Source of the DNA: DASUFP01 sp036274495
GTDB lineage: Bacteria; Bacteroidota; Bacteroidia; AKYH767-A; OLB10
Direction of reading: 5' to 3'
DNA length: 10,526 nucleotides
NCBI GenBank assembly: GCA_036274495.1
Contig: DASUFP010000075.1
Coordinates: 1-10,526 of the forward strand
The notes under the pieces were generated by a model that searched no databases, had not been told where the DNA came from, and saw nothing but the letters and a program-made list of their open reading frames with translations. A program made the translations under genes and the position numbers. How positions within the stretch are numbered: position 1 is the first letter of the stretch; each line of letters starts with the position of its first letter. Of this stretch, positions 1 to 7,080 are shown piece by piece.

Positions 1-360
1 TGTTCCAATGATGTCATCAGCCTCATATCCGTCTTTAACAATAACCGGAATGTTAAAGGCCTCAATAATTTCCTGCACATAAGGAATCGAAGTGGCCAGA
101 TCTTCAGGTATCGCCTCACGGTTGGCCTTATATGCTTCAAAATCTTCGTGCCGTTGTGTGGGTGCGGCAGTGTCGAAAGCAACTGCTATGTGAGTGGGCT
201 TTTCTTTGTTTAAAATTTCAAGCAGCGTATTGGTAAAGCCAAACATGGCTGAGGTGTTGAGGCCTTTTGAATTGATACGTGGATTTTTGCTGAATGCAAA
301 GTAGGCGCGGTAGATGAGCGCCATCGCGTCAAGAAGAAAAAGTTTTTTTTGCTGAGACAT
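1..360 (-). CDS. polA: DNA polymerase I, N-terminal 5'-nuclease part (partial at window edge)
   Basis: This is the first 120 codons of DNA polymerase I, read leftward and cut by the window edge. Pol I fills gaps and removes RNA primers during replication and excision repair; the part seen here is the start of the 5'-3' (FEN-like) nuclease domain. The metal-binding acidic residues expected in this domain are present: Asp11 in LLDAMALIYRAY, Asp63 in AFDTAAPTQR, and Glu113, Asp115 and Asp116 in GYEADDIIGT. The last four fall at the same numbers as in E. coli Pol I. The helical-arch motif YKANR lies at residues 77-81. The ATG at 358-360 puts the domain in register and leaves only an 8-residue leader before LLD. 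The gene follows a cysteine desulfurase on the same strand after 65 AT-rich bases in which I see no convincing promoter or terminator. An A8 run at codons 4-6 is the only oddity. Whether the polymerase and proofreading domains are intact cannot be seen. Confidence 0.95.
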   Translation of the reverse strand, partial: MSQQKKLFLLDAMALIYRAYFAFSKNPRINSKGLNTSAMFGFTNTLLEILNKEKPTHIAVAFDTAAPTQRHEDFEAYKANREAIPEDLATSIPYVQEIIEAFNIPVIVKDGYEADDIIGT

Positions 361-425
361 TAAGGACGGGATTTGCTGATGGGATAAATGGGTGACGATG
401 TAAATTTCTATATAATATTCAAAAA

Positions 426-1583
426 TTAAAATGTTGTTTCTGCCCTGACACGCGAAATAGCAGCACGTAAAACAGCTGCTGCCTTGTCAACCTGTTCCGC
501 TGTAGTATCTTTTCCGAGGCTTAATCTGATGGATCCGTAGGCTTCTTCATCACTCAGTCCCATTGCTTTTAACACATGCGACGGTTCCTCTTTTTCTGAC
601 GAACATGCCGATCCGAATGAGTAAGCCAGGCCAATAGTATGCTTAAGTAAATCGGATGCTTTTATGCCCCTGATAAGCAAATTGGTAGTGTTGGGCAACC
701 GGTTGCGCATGTCGCCGTTGATGTAAATATCGGGTTCAAGTAAAATCAGTTGCTCCAGCCGGGTGCGTAAGTGCGACATCTTATTGGCTGCATCCCAGAG
801 GTATTGGGCAGCCAGTTCCGCCGCCGCGCCTAAACCAACTATTCCCGGAACGTTTAAGGTGCCGGGCCTCAGTCCACGCTCATGTCCGCCTCCAAACAGA
901 ATAGGCGACAAGGAAATTCTTGGTCCTTTTCTTCGGATGTAAAGTGCTCCCGTACCTTTTGGTCCGTACATTTTGTGTGCCGACAAAAACAACAGGTCCG
1001 CTCCTAACTCATTTACATCAATCCGTATTTTTCCTGCGGCCTGGGTCGCATCACAACAAACAGCAATTTGATGATGATGTGCGACGGCTGCGATTTCCGC
1101 AACCGGATTGATTACACCTGTTTCGTTATTCGCAAGCATCACACATACCAAAACAGTGTCGGGTCGTATCGATTGTTCCAGTAACCGGACATCGGCCCGG
1201 CCACTCCTGTCTGCCGGCAGCAATGTAATTTCATATCCGCCGGCTTTGAGGTGGTTTAAGGTGTCGAGCACTGCGGGGTGTTCTGTTTCCCATGAAACAA
1301 TGTGCTTTCCCTTTGAAGCATAGGCAACTGCGAATCCCCTTAAGGCCACATTGGCGCTTTCGGTAGCACCCGAAGAAAAAATAATTTCATCCGGTTCACT
1401 GTTTATCAATGCGGCAACTTGTTGTCTGCTGTTTTTTATCGCTTCGGCAGCTCTCCTTCCGGCGGCATGAGTGGTGCTCGCAGGATTGCCAAAATGTTCG
1501 GTAAACCAGGGCAACATCGCGGCTAAAACATCCGGGTCAACCGGGGTGGTGGCGTTGTGATCTAAATAAATAAATGCGTTCAT
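426..1583 (-). CDS. Cysteine desulfurase (NifS/IscS-like, class V aminotransferase fold)
   Basis: A 385-aa PLP enzyme that removes sulfur from L-cysteine as a protein-bound persulfide, leaving alanine, for Fe-S cluster assembly or tRNA thiolation in the cytoplasm. All landmarks are visible: LDHNATTPVDP near the N-terminus, SGATESAN at 71-78, His102 (ring stacking on PLP), ANNETG at 151-156, Asp178 and Gln181 in CDATQAAGK, the Schiff-base Lys204 in SAHKMYGPKG, RPGTLN at 239-244, and the catalytic Cys327 in SFGSACSSEKEEPSHVL. Length is normal for the family and the active-site loop aligns with IscS without a gap. The ATG at 1583 starts two residues before the conserved strand, so it is a good start. 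No iscU, sufBCD or tRNA thiolase gene is next to it, so its sulfur acceptor is unknown. It runs in the same direction as polA and diverges from the exporter gene. A match to the Bacteroidota -7 element lies about 24 nt upstream of the start codon. Assignment to IscS rather than another NifS-type paralogue is not possible from sequence alone. Confidence 0.95.
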   Translation of the reverse strand: MNAFIYLDHNATTPVDPDVLAAMLPWFTEHFGNPASTTHAAGRRAAEAIKNSRQQVAALINSEPDEIIFSSGATESANVALRGFAVAYASKGKHIVSWETEHPAVLDTLNHLKAGGYEITLLPADRSGRADVRLLEQSIRPDTVLVCVMLANNETGVINPVAEIAAVAHHHQIAVCCDATQAAGKIRIDVNELGADLLFLSAHKMYGPKGTGALYIRRKGPRISLSPILFGGGHERGLRPGTLNVPGIVGLGAAAELAAQYLWDAANKMSHLRTRLEQLILLEPDIYINGDMRNRLPNTTNLLIRGIKASDLLKHTIGLAYSFGSACSSEKEEPSHVLKAMGLSDEEAYGSIRLSLGKDTTAEQVDKAAAVLRAAISRVRAETTF

Positions 1584-1606
1584 CAGAAATAATCCTGCAG
1601 GGAGGA

Positions 1607-1614
1607 CAAATTTA
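1607..1614 (-). promoter_or_regulatory. Candidate -7 promoter element of the cysteine desulfurase gene
   Basis: On the minus strand this reads TAAATTTG, an exact match to the Bacteroidota -7 consensus TAnnTTTG. Transcription would begin about 15-20 nt before the ATG at 1583. No TTG occurs at the usual distance for a -33 element, so the assignment rests on one 8-mer and its position. Confidence 0.35.
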
Positions 1615-1655
1615 GGTGATGCTGAACCGATTCTCCCGTAAAGTTTGAGTTGTCG

Positions 1656-1684
1656 TATAAGTTGCTGTATAGCAGTGTCTTATA
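1656..1684. repeat. Interrupted inverted repeat in the divergent intergenic region
   Basis: The outer arms TATAAG (1656-1661) and CTTATA (1679-1684) are exact reverse complements. They enclose a second exact pair, TGCT (1663-1666) and AGCA (1671-1674), around GTAT. The inner and outer arms are joined by 1 nt on the left and 4 nt on the right. The structure lies mid-way in the 163-nt gap between the divergent desulfurase and exporter genes, where an operator could act on both. It has no U-tract and is not a terminator. It could also be chance in AT-rich DNA. Confidence 0.35.
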
Positions 1685-1721
1685 TAATTCGGGCGGATGA
1701 GGCTATCACCTCTATTTTCCT

Positions 1722-1729
1722 TACCTTTA
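1722..1729 (+). promoter_or_regulatory. Candidate -7 promoter element of the RND exporter gene
   Basis: The sequence TACCTTTA matches TAnnTTTG at five of six fixed positions and sits in the context TTCCTTACCTTTACCGGCAC, which resembles promoters upstream of Bacteroidota genes. Its end is 17 nt before the ATG at 1747, giving a short leader. No TTG is seen at the -33 position. Confidence 0.3.
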
Positions 1730-1746
1730 CCGGCACTTAGAACATC

Positions 1747-4164
1747 ATGATTTTCAGGGCCGTTGCACGAGTCATATTACGAAACCGGAGAGCGCTTCTT
1801 GCGATATTTGTTGCGCTGACGTTGTTTTTCGCCTACACTTCCACGAAAGTGCAGTTATCGTACGACTTTGCGAAAGTGCTTCCGACAACCGATCCTGATT
1901 ATCAGGAGTATACAAAATTCAAAAAGACATTTGGTGAAGATGGTACCGTAATGGTGCTGGGCGTAAGGGACAGCAACTTTTTTACTGCATCCACTTTTAA
2001 CGACTGGAAAAAACTGGGCAAAGAAATCAAATCAATAGATGGTATTGAGGCGGTAGTATCTGTAGCCGATATTTATACCATCACCCGAAACGAAGAATTA
2101 CGAAAGTTTGAAGTAAAGCCGCTTTTCGATAAGGAGGTTAGCTCACAGGAGCAGATGGACAGCCTGAAACAGGTGATAGGGGAATTGCCTTTTTACCGTG
2201 GATTCATCTACAATCCTGAGAAAGACGCCACCCTCATGGCCATTACATTCGACAAAGTTAAACTGAACACCAAAAGCCGGATTGGAATGGTTGAGGAGAT
2301 CAGGGATAAAGTGGCAGTCTTTTCAGAAAAACATCATACCGAAGTTCATATTTCGGGAATGCCCTTTATACGCACTGCCATCACCGGCAAGGTGGCCAAA
2401 GAGCTTGAATTGTTTTTACTGCTCGCCGTTCTGGTATGCTCTATTATTTTATTGGTGTTTTTCAGATCGTTCAAAGTTGTTTTCTTCAGTTTGATTGTTG
2501 TGCTCACCGGTGTAATCTGGTCACTGGGTACCATTGTGCTGTTCGGTTACAAAATCACAATGCTGATTGGACTTATACCGCCGCTCATAATTGTAATCGG
2601 CATTCCAAACAGTATTTTGTTGCTGAACAAATACCACGAGGAATTTAGGCGTCACGGCAATAAAATAAAAGCATTGGCACGTACTATCGAAAGAATTGGC
2701 TTAACCACTTTTCTGGCCAATGTAACTACTGCCATCGGGTTTGGTGTATTTTATTTTACCCGAAGTAATTTGCTGATGGAATTCGGACTGGTGGCTGCAA
2801 TAAATGTAATGAGCACCTACCTGATATCTCTTGTGCTTATACCAATAGTTTTCAGTTTCCTTCCTTCTCCTGATGTCAGGCATATCAAGCACCTGAAAGC
2901 GCCACGGTTAAATCGTTTTCTTTCCAGAATTGATTTTGTAGTGCACCACCATTACAAAACCATTTTTGCAATAGTCGCAGTTGTTCTCATCGTATCAGGA
3001 TATGGCATTACAAGGATCAGTTCCGTCGGTTATGTGGTTGACGATCTCCCCAAGCATGATCCTATTTATGTTGACATGCGGTTTTTTGAAGACAACTTTC
3101 ATGGCGTGTTGCCATTGGAGTTCGCCATTGAAACACGTGAAAAAGGAAAAGCACTCGATCCGCTTACATTGCAAAAGATAAACCGGCTGGAAAAAGTACT
3201 TGCCACCTATCCCGAATTTTCGAAACCTGTGGCAGTGGTGGATGGAATAAAATTCAGTTATCAGTCGTTCAGGGGCGGTGATGCAAAGTACTATGTGCTG
3301 CCCGGCACACTGGACCTGGCCGAAATGAATTCCTATCTCACCGGCGATTCAAAAGAAAAGTCGCAGATGTTCCGTTCATTTATCGACAGCACCCGATCTG
3401 TTACCCGGGTAAGTGTTCAGATGGCAGATATTGGTTCGGTGAAGATGGCCAAACTTGTCGATGAATTGCGACCGCGAATCGATTCCATATTCAATCCGCA
3501 GGATTATAAAACAACCATGACGGGCAACAGCCTTATTTTCCTCAAAGGCAATAATTATCTCTTTACGAATCTGATGGAGAGTATCATACTTGCGATTATT
3601 CTGATTTCAATTATCATGTTCGCGCTCTTTATGTCGTTCAGAATGATCTCCGTTTCAATTCTTCCAAGCCTCATTCCGCTCATCATAACGGCAGGCATAA
3701 TGGGCTATTTTCATATTGCATTAAAGCCATCCACCATTCTTATATTCAGTATTGCATTTGGAATTGCTTCCGATGGTACCATTTACTTCCTGACCAAATA
3801 CCGCCACGAAATGCGGTATAAGGCAATGAGTATAGGAAGAGCTGTAACACTAACTATCCGCGAAACGGGAGTGAGTATGATTTACACGGCGGTGATCCTC
3901 TTTTTCGGATTCTTCATTTTTTCGGCTTCCAGCTTCGGCGGGACCGCTTCCTTAGGCATACTCATATCAATTACATTGCTGGTAGCCATGTGCTCCAATC
4001 TGATATTATTGCCTGCTTTACTTATTGCACTGGAACGCAGATTAACTACAAAAGCATTCTTACAGGAACCATTGATTCAAATTTTAAGTGAAGATGAGGA
4101 CATCGATCTGGATGAACTTGAAATTAGAAAAGTTGATCTTGTAGCCGAAGAAAAAATAAGTTGA
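1747..4164 (+). CDS. RND superfamily (MMPL-type) exporter
   Basis: An 805-aa inner-membrane protein with the duplicated RND architecture: one membrane segment (about 16-32), a large extracytoplasmic loop (33-215), five segments (about 219-372), a seventh segment (about 403-421), a second large loop (425-605) and a last group of five (about 608-761). It is shorter than AcrB-type pumps (about 1,000 aa) and fits the MMPL/COG1033 group, which usually moves lipids, hopanoids or other hydrophobic molecules; the substrate here is unknown. The second-half TM10 keeps the expected aspartate (Asp676 in FGIASDGTIYFLTKY). The matching first-half stretch reads IGIPNSILLLNKY and has no acidic residue. The C-terminus, from about residue 781, is strongly acidic and probably cytoplasmic. 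No membrane-fusion or outer-membrane partner is encoded nearby. A 62-nt gap separates it from rmlA, and I see no terminator there, so read-through is possible. The family call is firm; the substrate is not. Confidence 0.9.
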   Translation: MIFRAVARVILRNRRALLAIFVALTLFFAYTSTKVQLSYDFAKVLPTTDPDYQEYTKFKKTFGEDGTVMVLGVRDSNFFTASTFNDWKKLGKEIKSIDGIEAVVSVADIYTITRNEELRKFEVKPLFDKEVSSQEQMDSLKQVIGELPFYRGFIYNPEKDATLMAITFDKVKLNTKSRIGMVEEIRDKVAVFSEKHHTEVHISGMPFIRTAITGKVAKELELFLLLAVLVCSIILLVFFRSFKVVFFSLIVVLTGVIWSLGTIVLFGYKITMLIGLIPPLIIVIGIPNSILLLNKYHEEFRRHGNKIKALARTIERIGLTTFLANVTTAIGFGVFYFTRSNLLMEFGLVAAINVMSTYLISLVLIPIVFSFLPSPDVRHIKHLKAPRLNRFLSRIDFVVHHHYKTIFAIVAVVLIVSGYGITRISSVGYVVDDLPKHDPIYVDMRFFEDNFHGVLPLEFAIETREKGKALDPLTLQKINRLEKVLATYPEFSKPVAVVDGIKFSYQSFRGGDAKYYVLPGTLDLAEMNSYLTGDSKEKSQMFRSFIDSTRSVTRVSVQMADIGSVKMAKLVDELRPRIDSIFNPQDYKTTMTGNSLIFLKGNNYLFTNLMESIILAIILISIIMFALFMSFRMISVSILPSLIPLIITAGIMGYFHIALKPSTILIFSIAFGIASDGTIYFLTKYRHEMRYKAMSIGRAVTLTIRETGVSMIYTAVILFFGFFIFSASSFGGTASLGILISITLLVAMCSNLILLPALLIALERRLTTKAFLQEPLIQILSEDEDIDLDELEIRKVDLVAEEKIS

Positions 4165-4226
4165 TGGCAATGCTGTTTAATGGCATCTGTTAAACCTGAT
4201 ACATTAAAACCCGATAATCAACAAAA

Positions 4227-5087
4227 GTGAAAGGTATCATTCTCGCCGGCGGTTCCGGCACACGATTGCATCCGCTTACTCTGGCAATGAGTAAACAGCT
4301 GATGCCTGTTTTCGATAAGCCGATGATCTATTATCCGTTGTCCGTTTTGATGATGGCGGGAATTAAAGAAGTCCTTATTATCAGCACTCCTCACGACCTG
4401 CCTCATTTTAAAACATTGCTCGGCGACGGTTCAAGAGTGGGATGTTCGTTCAGCTATGCCGAACAGGCTGTGCCGAACGGACTCGCTCAGGCTTTTGTAA
4501 TCGGTGAATCATTTATCGGGAACCACAAAGTAGCACTTATTCTGGGTGATAATATTTTTTACGGTTCCGGACTGGGTGAACTGCTCGAAGCCAATCACAA
4601 TCCCGACGGAGGAGTAGTATTTGCATACCATGTTTCGGATCCTGAACGGTACGGTGTGGTGGAATTTGATAAATCGGGTAAAGTGTTAAGCATCGAAGAG
4701 AAGCCAAGTCATCCAAAGTCGAATTTTGCTGTTCCGGGACTTTATTTTTACGATAATGAGGTTGTGCAGATTGCAAAAAACCTGCAACCCAGTGCCCGCG
4801 GCGAATATGAAATTACCGATGTAAACAAGGAATACCTGAAGAGGGGAAAACTGAAGGTTGGAATTCTGAACCGGGGAACTGCATGGCTCGATACAGGAAC
4901 ATTTAACTCGTTACTGCAGGCTTCACAATTTGTTCAGGTTATTGAAGAGCGGCAAGGTCTCAAAATTGGTTGCATCGAAGAAGTCGCTTACCGTAAAGGT
5001 TATATTGATAAAAAAACACTACACCAAATTGCCGAACCGCTAAGAAAAAGCGGTTATGGCGAATACTTACTGAAACTACCCGACTGA
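4227..5087 (+). CDS. rmlA: Glucose-1-phosphate thymidylyltransferase
   Basis: A 286-aa cytoplasmic enzyme that joins dTTP and glucose-1-phosphate to give dTDP-glucose and pyrophosphate, the entry step to dTDP-rhamnose and other deoxysugars. Visible motifs are the nucleotide loop GGSGTRLHPLT (8-18), Lys31-Pro32, LGDNIFYG (106-113) with the metal ligand Asp108, EEKP (157-160), GEYEITD (192-198) and WLDTGT (220-225) with the second metal ligand Asp222. The length is that of the short RmlA family, about 290 aa. Translation starts with GTG at 4227: the conserved KGIILAGG strand follows at once, leaving no room for a later start, and I see no upstream ATG that fits. It ends 1 nt before the next gene, so the two are almost certainly co-translated. 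rmlB, rmlC and rmlD are not in the window, so the final sugar is unknown. I find no promoter consensus in the 62 nt upstream. Confidence 0.95.
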   Translation: MKGIILAGGSGTRLHPLTLAMSKQLMPVFDKPMIYYPLSVLMMAGIKEVLIISTPHDLPHFKTLLGDGSRVGCSFSYAEQAVPNGLAQAFVIGESFIGNHKVALILGDNIFYGSGLGELLEANHNPDGGVVFAYHVSDPERYGVVEFDKSGKVLSIEEKPSHPKSNFAVPGLYFYDNEVVQIAKNLQPSARGEYEITDVNKEYLKRGKLKVGILNRGTAWLDTGTFNSLLQASQFVQVIEERQGLKIGCIEEVAYRKGYIDKKTLHQIAEPLRKSGYGEYLLKLPD

Positions 5088-5088
5088 T

Positions 5089-6033
5089 ATGAGAACACGT
5101 ATACTTGTTACCGGAGGAGCAGGCTTCATAGGAAGTGCACTTGCCGGAAAGCTGGCCCAGAATCACGATAACCTGGTGGTAATTGTCGACAACCTGCATA
5201 CCGGCACGCTCAATAAAATTCCAAGGTCGCCACACGGCAACATTAAGTTCATCAAAGCTGATGTCAACGACTTTCAGGATATTTCAAGCATCTTTAACGC
5301 CTACCGGTTCGATACGGTATTCCATTTTGCCGCATTAGTGGGAGTAAAAAGAACACTTACCTATCCCGTAATGGTGCTCAACGATATTACCGGCATCAGA
5401 AATATCCTGAACCTTTCCAAAAATACGGGTGTGTCAAGGGTCTACTTTTCCTCTTCCTCCGAAGTTTACGGCGAGCCTGTAGAGTTCCCGCAAAATGAAC
5501 ATACCACTCCTTTAAATTCACGCCTTCCTTACGCAATTGTAAAAAATATCGGTGAGGCCTATCTGCGTGCCTATAAACAGGAATTCGATCTGGACTATAC
5601 CATATTCAGATTTTTTAATACCTACGGCCCGAGACAAAGCAAAGATTTTGTGATGTCGAAATTTCTTTTCGCAGCACTCAACAATAAGGATATCACCATT
5701 TACGGCGATGGTAAACAAACCCGGACATTCTGTTTTATAGATGACAATGTGGATGCTTGTTTGAGTGCCTACTATACCGGTCAGATGATTAACGATGTGG
5801 TGAACATAGGCACCGACATTGAAATATCCATTCTCGAACTTGCTCACAAAATAATCAGTGTTACCGGATCCAAATCGAAAATTGTCCATTTACCTGCTCT
5901 TAAAGAAGGGGATATGACGCGGCGTTGCCCTGATAACAGTAAAATGAAAATGTTGCTCAACAGGCCGCTCACCACGCTCGAGCAGGGTATCCGAAATTTG
6001 ATAGAAGCGAAGCAGTCTATTATTGAAGCCTGA
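5089..6033 (+). CDS. NAD-dependent sugar-nucleotide epimerase/dehydratase (extended SDR)
   Basis: A 314-aa extended short-chain dehydrogenase/reductase acting on a nucleotide sugar. The Rossmann motif TGGAGFIGS lies at 8-16, Asp34 ends the second strand (VIVDN) as expected for NAD binding, FHFAALVG is at 78-85, the catalytic Ser is in SSSSEVYG (121-128), and the Tyr-xxx-Lys pair is Tyr148 and Lys152. RFFNTYGPRQ (174-183) and IYGDGKQTRTFCFIDD (204-219) are typical of the UDP-glucose 4-epimerase, UDP-glucuronate decarboxylase and related dehydratase group. The C-terminal GDMTRRCPD (274-282) most resembles the substrate loop of UDP-xylose synthases, but the exact reaction cannot be fixed. A 1-nt gap links it to rmlA and a 6-nt gap to the prenyl synthase. 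It lacks the usual length (about 350 aa) and motifs of a dTDP-glucose 4,6-dehydratase, so I do not call it RmlB. Confidence 0.88.
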   Translation: MRTRILVTGGAGFIGSALAGKLAQNHDNLVVIVDNLHTGTLNKIPRSPHGNIKFIKADVNDFQDISSIFNAYRFDTVFHFAALVGVKRTLTYPVMVLNDITGIRNILNLSKNTGVSRVYFSSSSEVYGEPVEFPQNEHTTPLNSRLPYAIVKNIGEAYLRAYKQEFDLDYTIFRFFNTYGPRQSKDFVMSKFLFAALNNKDITIYGDGKQTRTFCFIDDNVDACLSAYYTGQMINDVVNIGTDIEISILELAHKIISVTGSKSKIVHLPALKEGDMTRRCPDNSKMKMLLNRPLTTLEQGIRNLIEAKQSIIEA

Positions 6034-6039
6034 TTTTTC

Positions 6040-7014
6040 ATGCACGCTATTTCTGAATTTAAGAAGACAGTAGAAGAAGGCATCAGGAAACTCGAATTTC
6101 CAAACGATCCCCCATACCTTTACGATCCAATCCGGTATATTCTGGCGCTCGAAGGAAAGCGAATGCGTCCTGTGCTGGTATTGATGAGTTGCGAACTGTT
6201 TGGCGGCGATGTAAACAAGGCATTGTCTCCCGCTCTTGGTCTTGAAGTGTTCCACAACTTCACACTGATGCACGACGACATTATGGACAAGGCTCCTTTG
6301 CGTCGCTCCAAAGCCACCGTACACACTAAATGGAATTCAAATGTTGCAATACTCTCCGGCGACACCATGTTTGTACAGTCATGCCAGCTGATGATGCAGG
6401 CTCCCGACAGCTGTTTGAGAGATGTCATGAATTTGTTTCATAAAACAGCAATTGAGGTGTGCGAAGGACAACAGCTGGATATGGATTTTGAAGAACAGCA
6501 ACATGTTACCACTGAAGCTTATATTGAAATGATAAGTTTTAAAACGGCAGTACTGCTGGCCGCTGCTTTAAAAATCGGCGCTCTCATTGCCGGCGCAACA
6601 GCATCCTCTGCCGAACACATTTACGAATTTGGAAGATGCATAGGAGTTGCTTTTCAGCTGAAAGATGATATTCTCGATGTTTACGGAGATGCTGATAAAT
6701 TCGGAAAATTGAGCGGTGGGGATATTATCGCCAATAAAAAAACCATGTTACTTATTACTGCACTCGAAATGGTACAGGGTGCTGATAAAGAAGAACTGAA
6801 AAACTGGCTGACAAATAACAAAAGCAATCCCGCTGAAAAAGTTCAGGCGGTTAAGAATATTTTTGACAAACTGCAGGTACGCGATATCGCCGAAAAGGAA
6901 ATGGTCCGTTATTTTGAAATGGCTATGCATCACCTCGATGCGATACCTGTTGCGGATGAAAGCAAAAAGCCACTCAGAGATTTTGCCGAATTGCTGATGG
7001 TAAGAGAGGCCTGA
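6040..7014 (+). CDS. Short-chain trans-polyprenyl diphosphate synthase (GGPP synthase-like)
   Basis: A 324-aa isoprenyl diphosphate synthase that condenses allylic diphosphates with isopentenyl diphosphate. It has GKRMRP (39-44), the first aspartate-rich motif HDDIMD (Asp79, Asp80, Asp83), the following Arg pair in PLRRSKATVH, an FKTA motif (167-170), and the second aspartate-rich motif FQLKDDILDVYGD (Asp209, Asp210, Asp213). The first motif is the plain DDxxD form without the two-residue insert of bacterial FPP synthases. Phe74 stands five residues before it, a pattern linked in archaeal-type enzymes to a C20 product. So geranylgeranyl diphosphate is my best guess, with a longer chain possible. 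It follows the epimerase by 6 nt and is probably the last gene of that operon. It ends 66 nt before the convergent photolyase gene, and I see no clear terminator hairpin in that gap. A C20 product would fit carotenoid synthesis, but no carotenoid enzyme is in the window. Confidence 0.9.
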   Translation: MHAISEFKKTVEEGIRKLEFPNDPPYLYDPIRYILALEGKRMRPVLVLMSCELFGGDVNKALSPALGLEVFHNFTLMHDDIMDKAPLRRSKATVHTKWNSNVAILSGDTMFVQSCQLMMQAPDSCLRDVMNLFHKTAIEVCEGQQLDMDFEEQQHVTTEAYIEMISFKTAVLLAAALKIGALIAGATASSAEHIYEFGRCIGVAFQLKDDILDVYGDADKFGKLSGGDIIANKKTMLLITALEMVQGADKEELKNWLTNNKSNPAEKVQAVKNIFDKLQVRDIAEKEMVRYFEMAMHHLDAIPVADESKKPLRDFAELLMVREA

Positions 7015-7080
7015 AGGTTTGAGCCATCATGTTATTGCTGACTTTAACGCAATTCCAGGGGATTTGTAATGAATGCTATG

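Noticed and set aside
342..349. Run of eight A residues (minus strand) near the polA start, as a possible frameshift site
   Set aside because: The frame is intact and the run encodes ordinary Gln/Lys codons; nothing indicates programmed slippage.
4175..4195. GTTTAA/TTAAAC inverted repeat between the exporter and rmlA
   Set aside because: The stem is only 6 A/T-rich pairs, no U-tract follows, and there is no supporting promoter or terminator signal.
5890..6324. 144-codon open frame on the minus strand across the epimerase and prenyl synthase genes
   Set aside because: It lies antisense to two clearly conserved genes, has no recognisable motif and looks like a compositional shadow. Other open frames overlapping the real genes were dismissed for the same reason.
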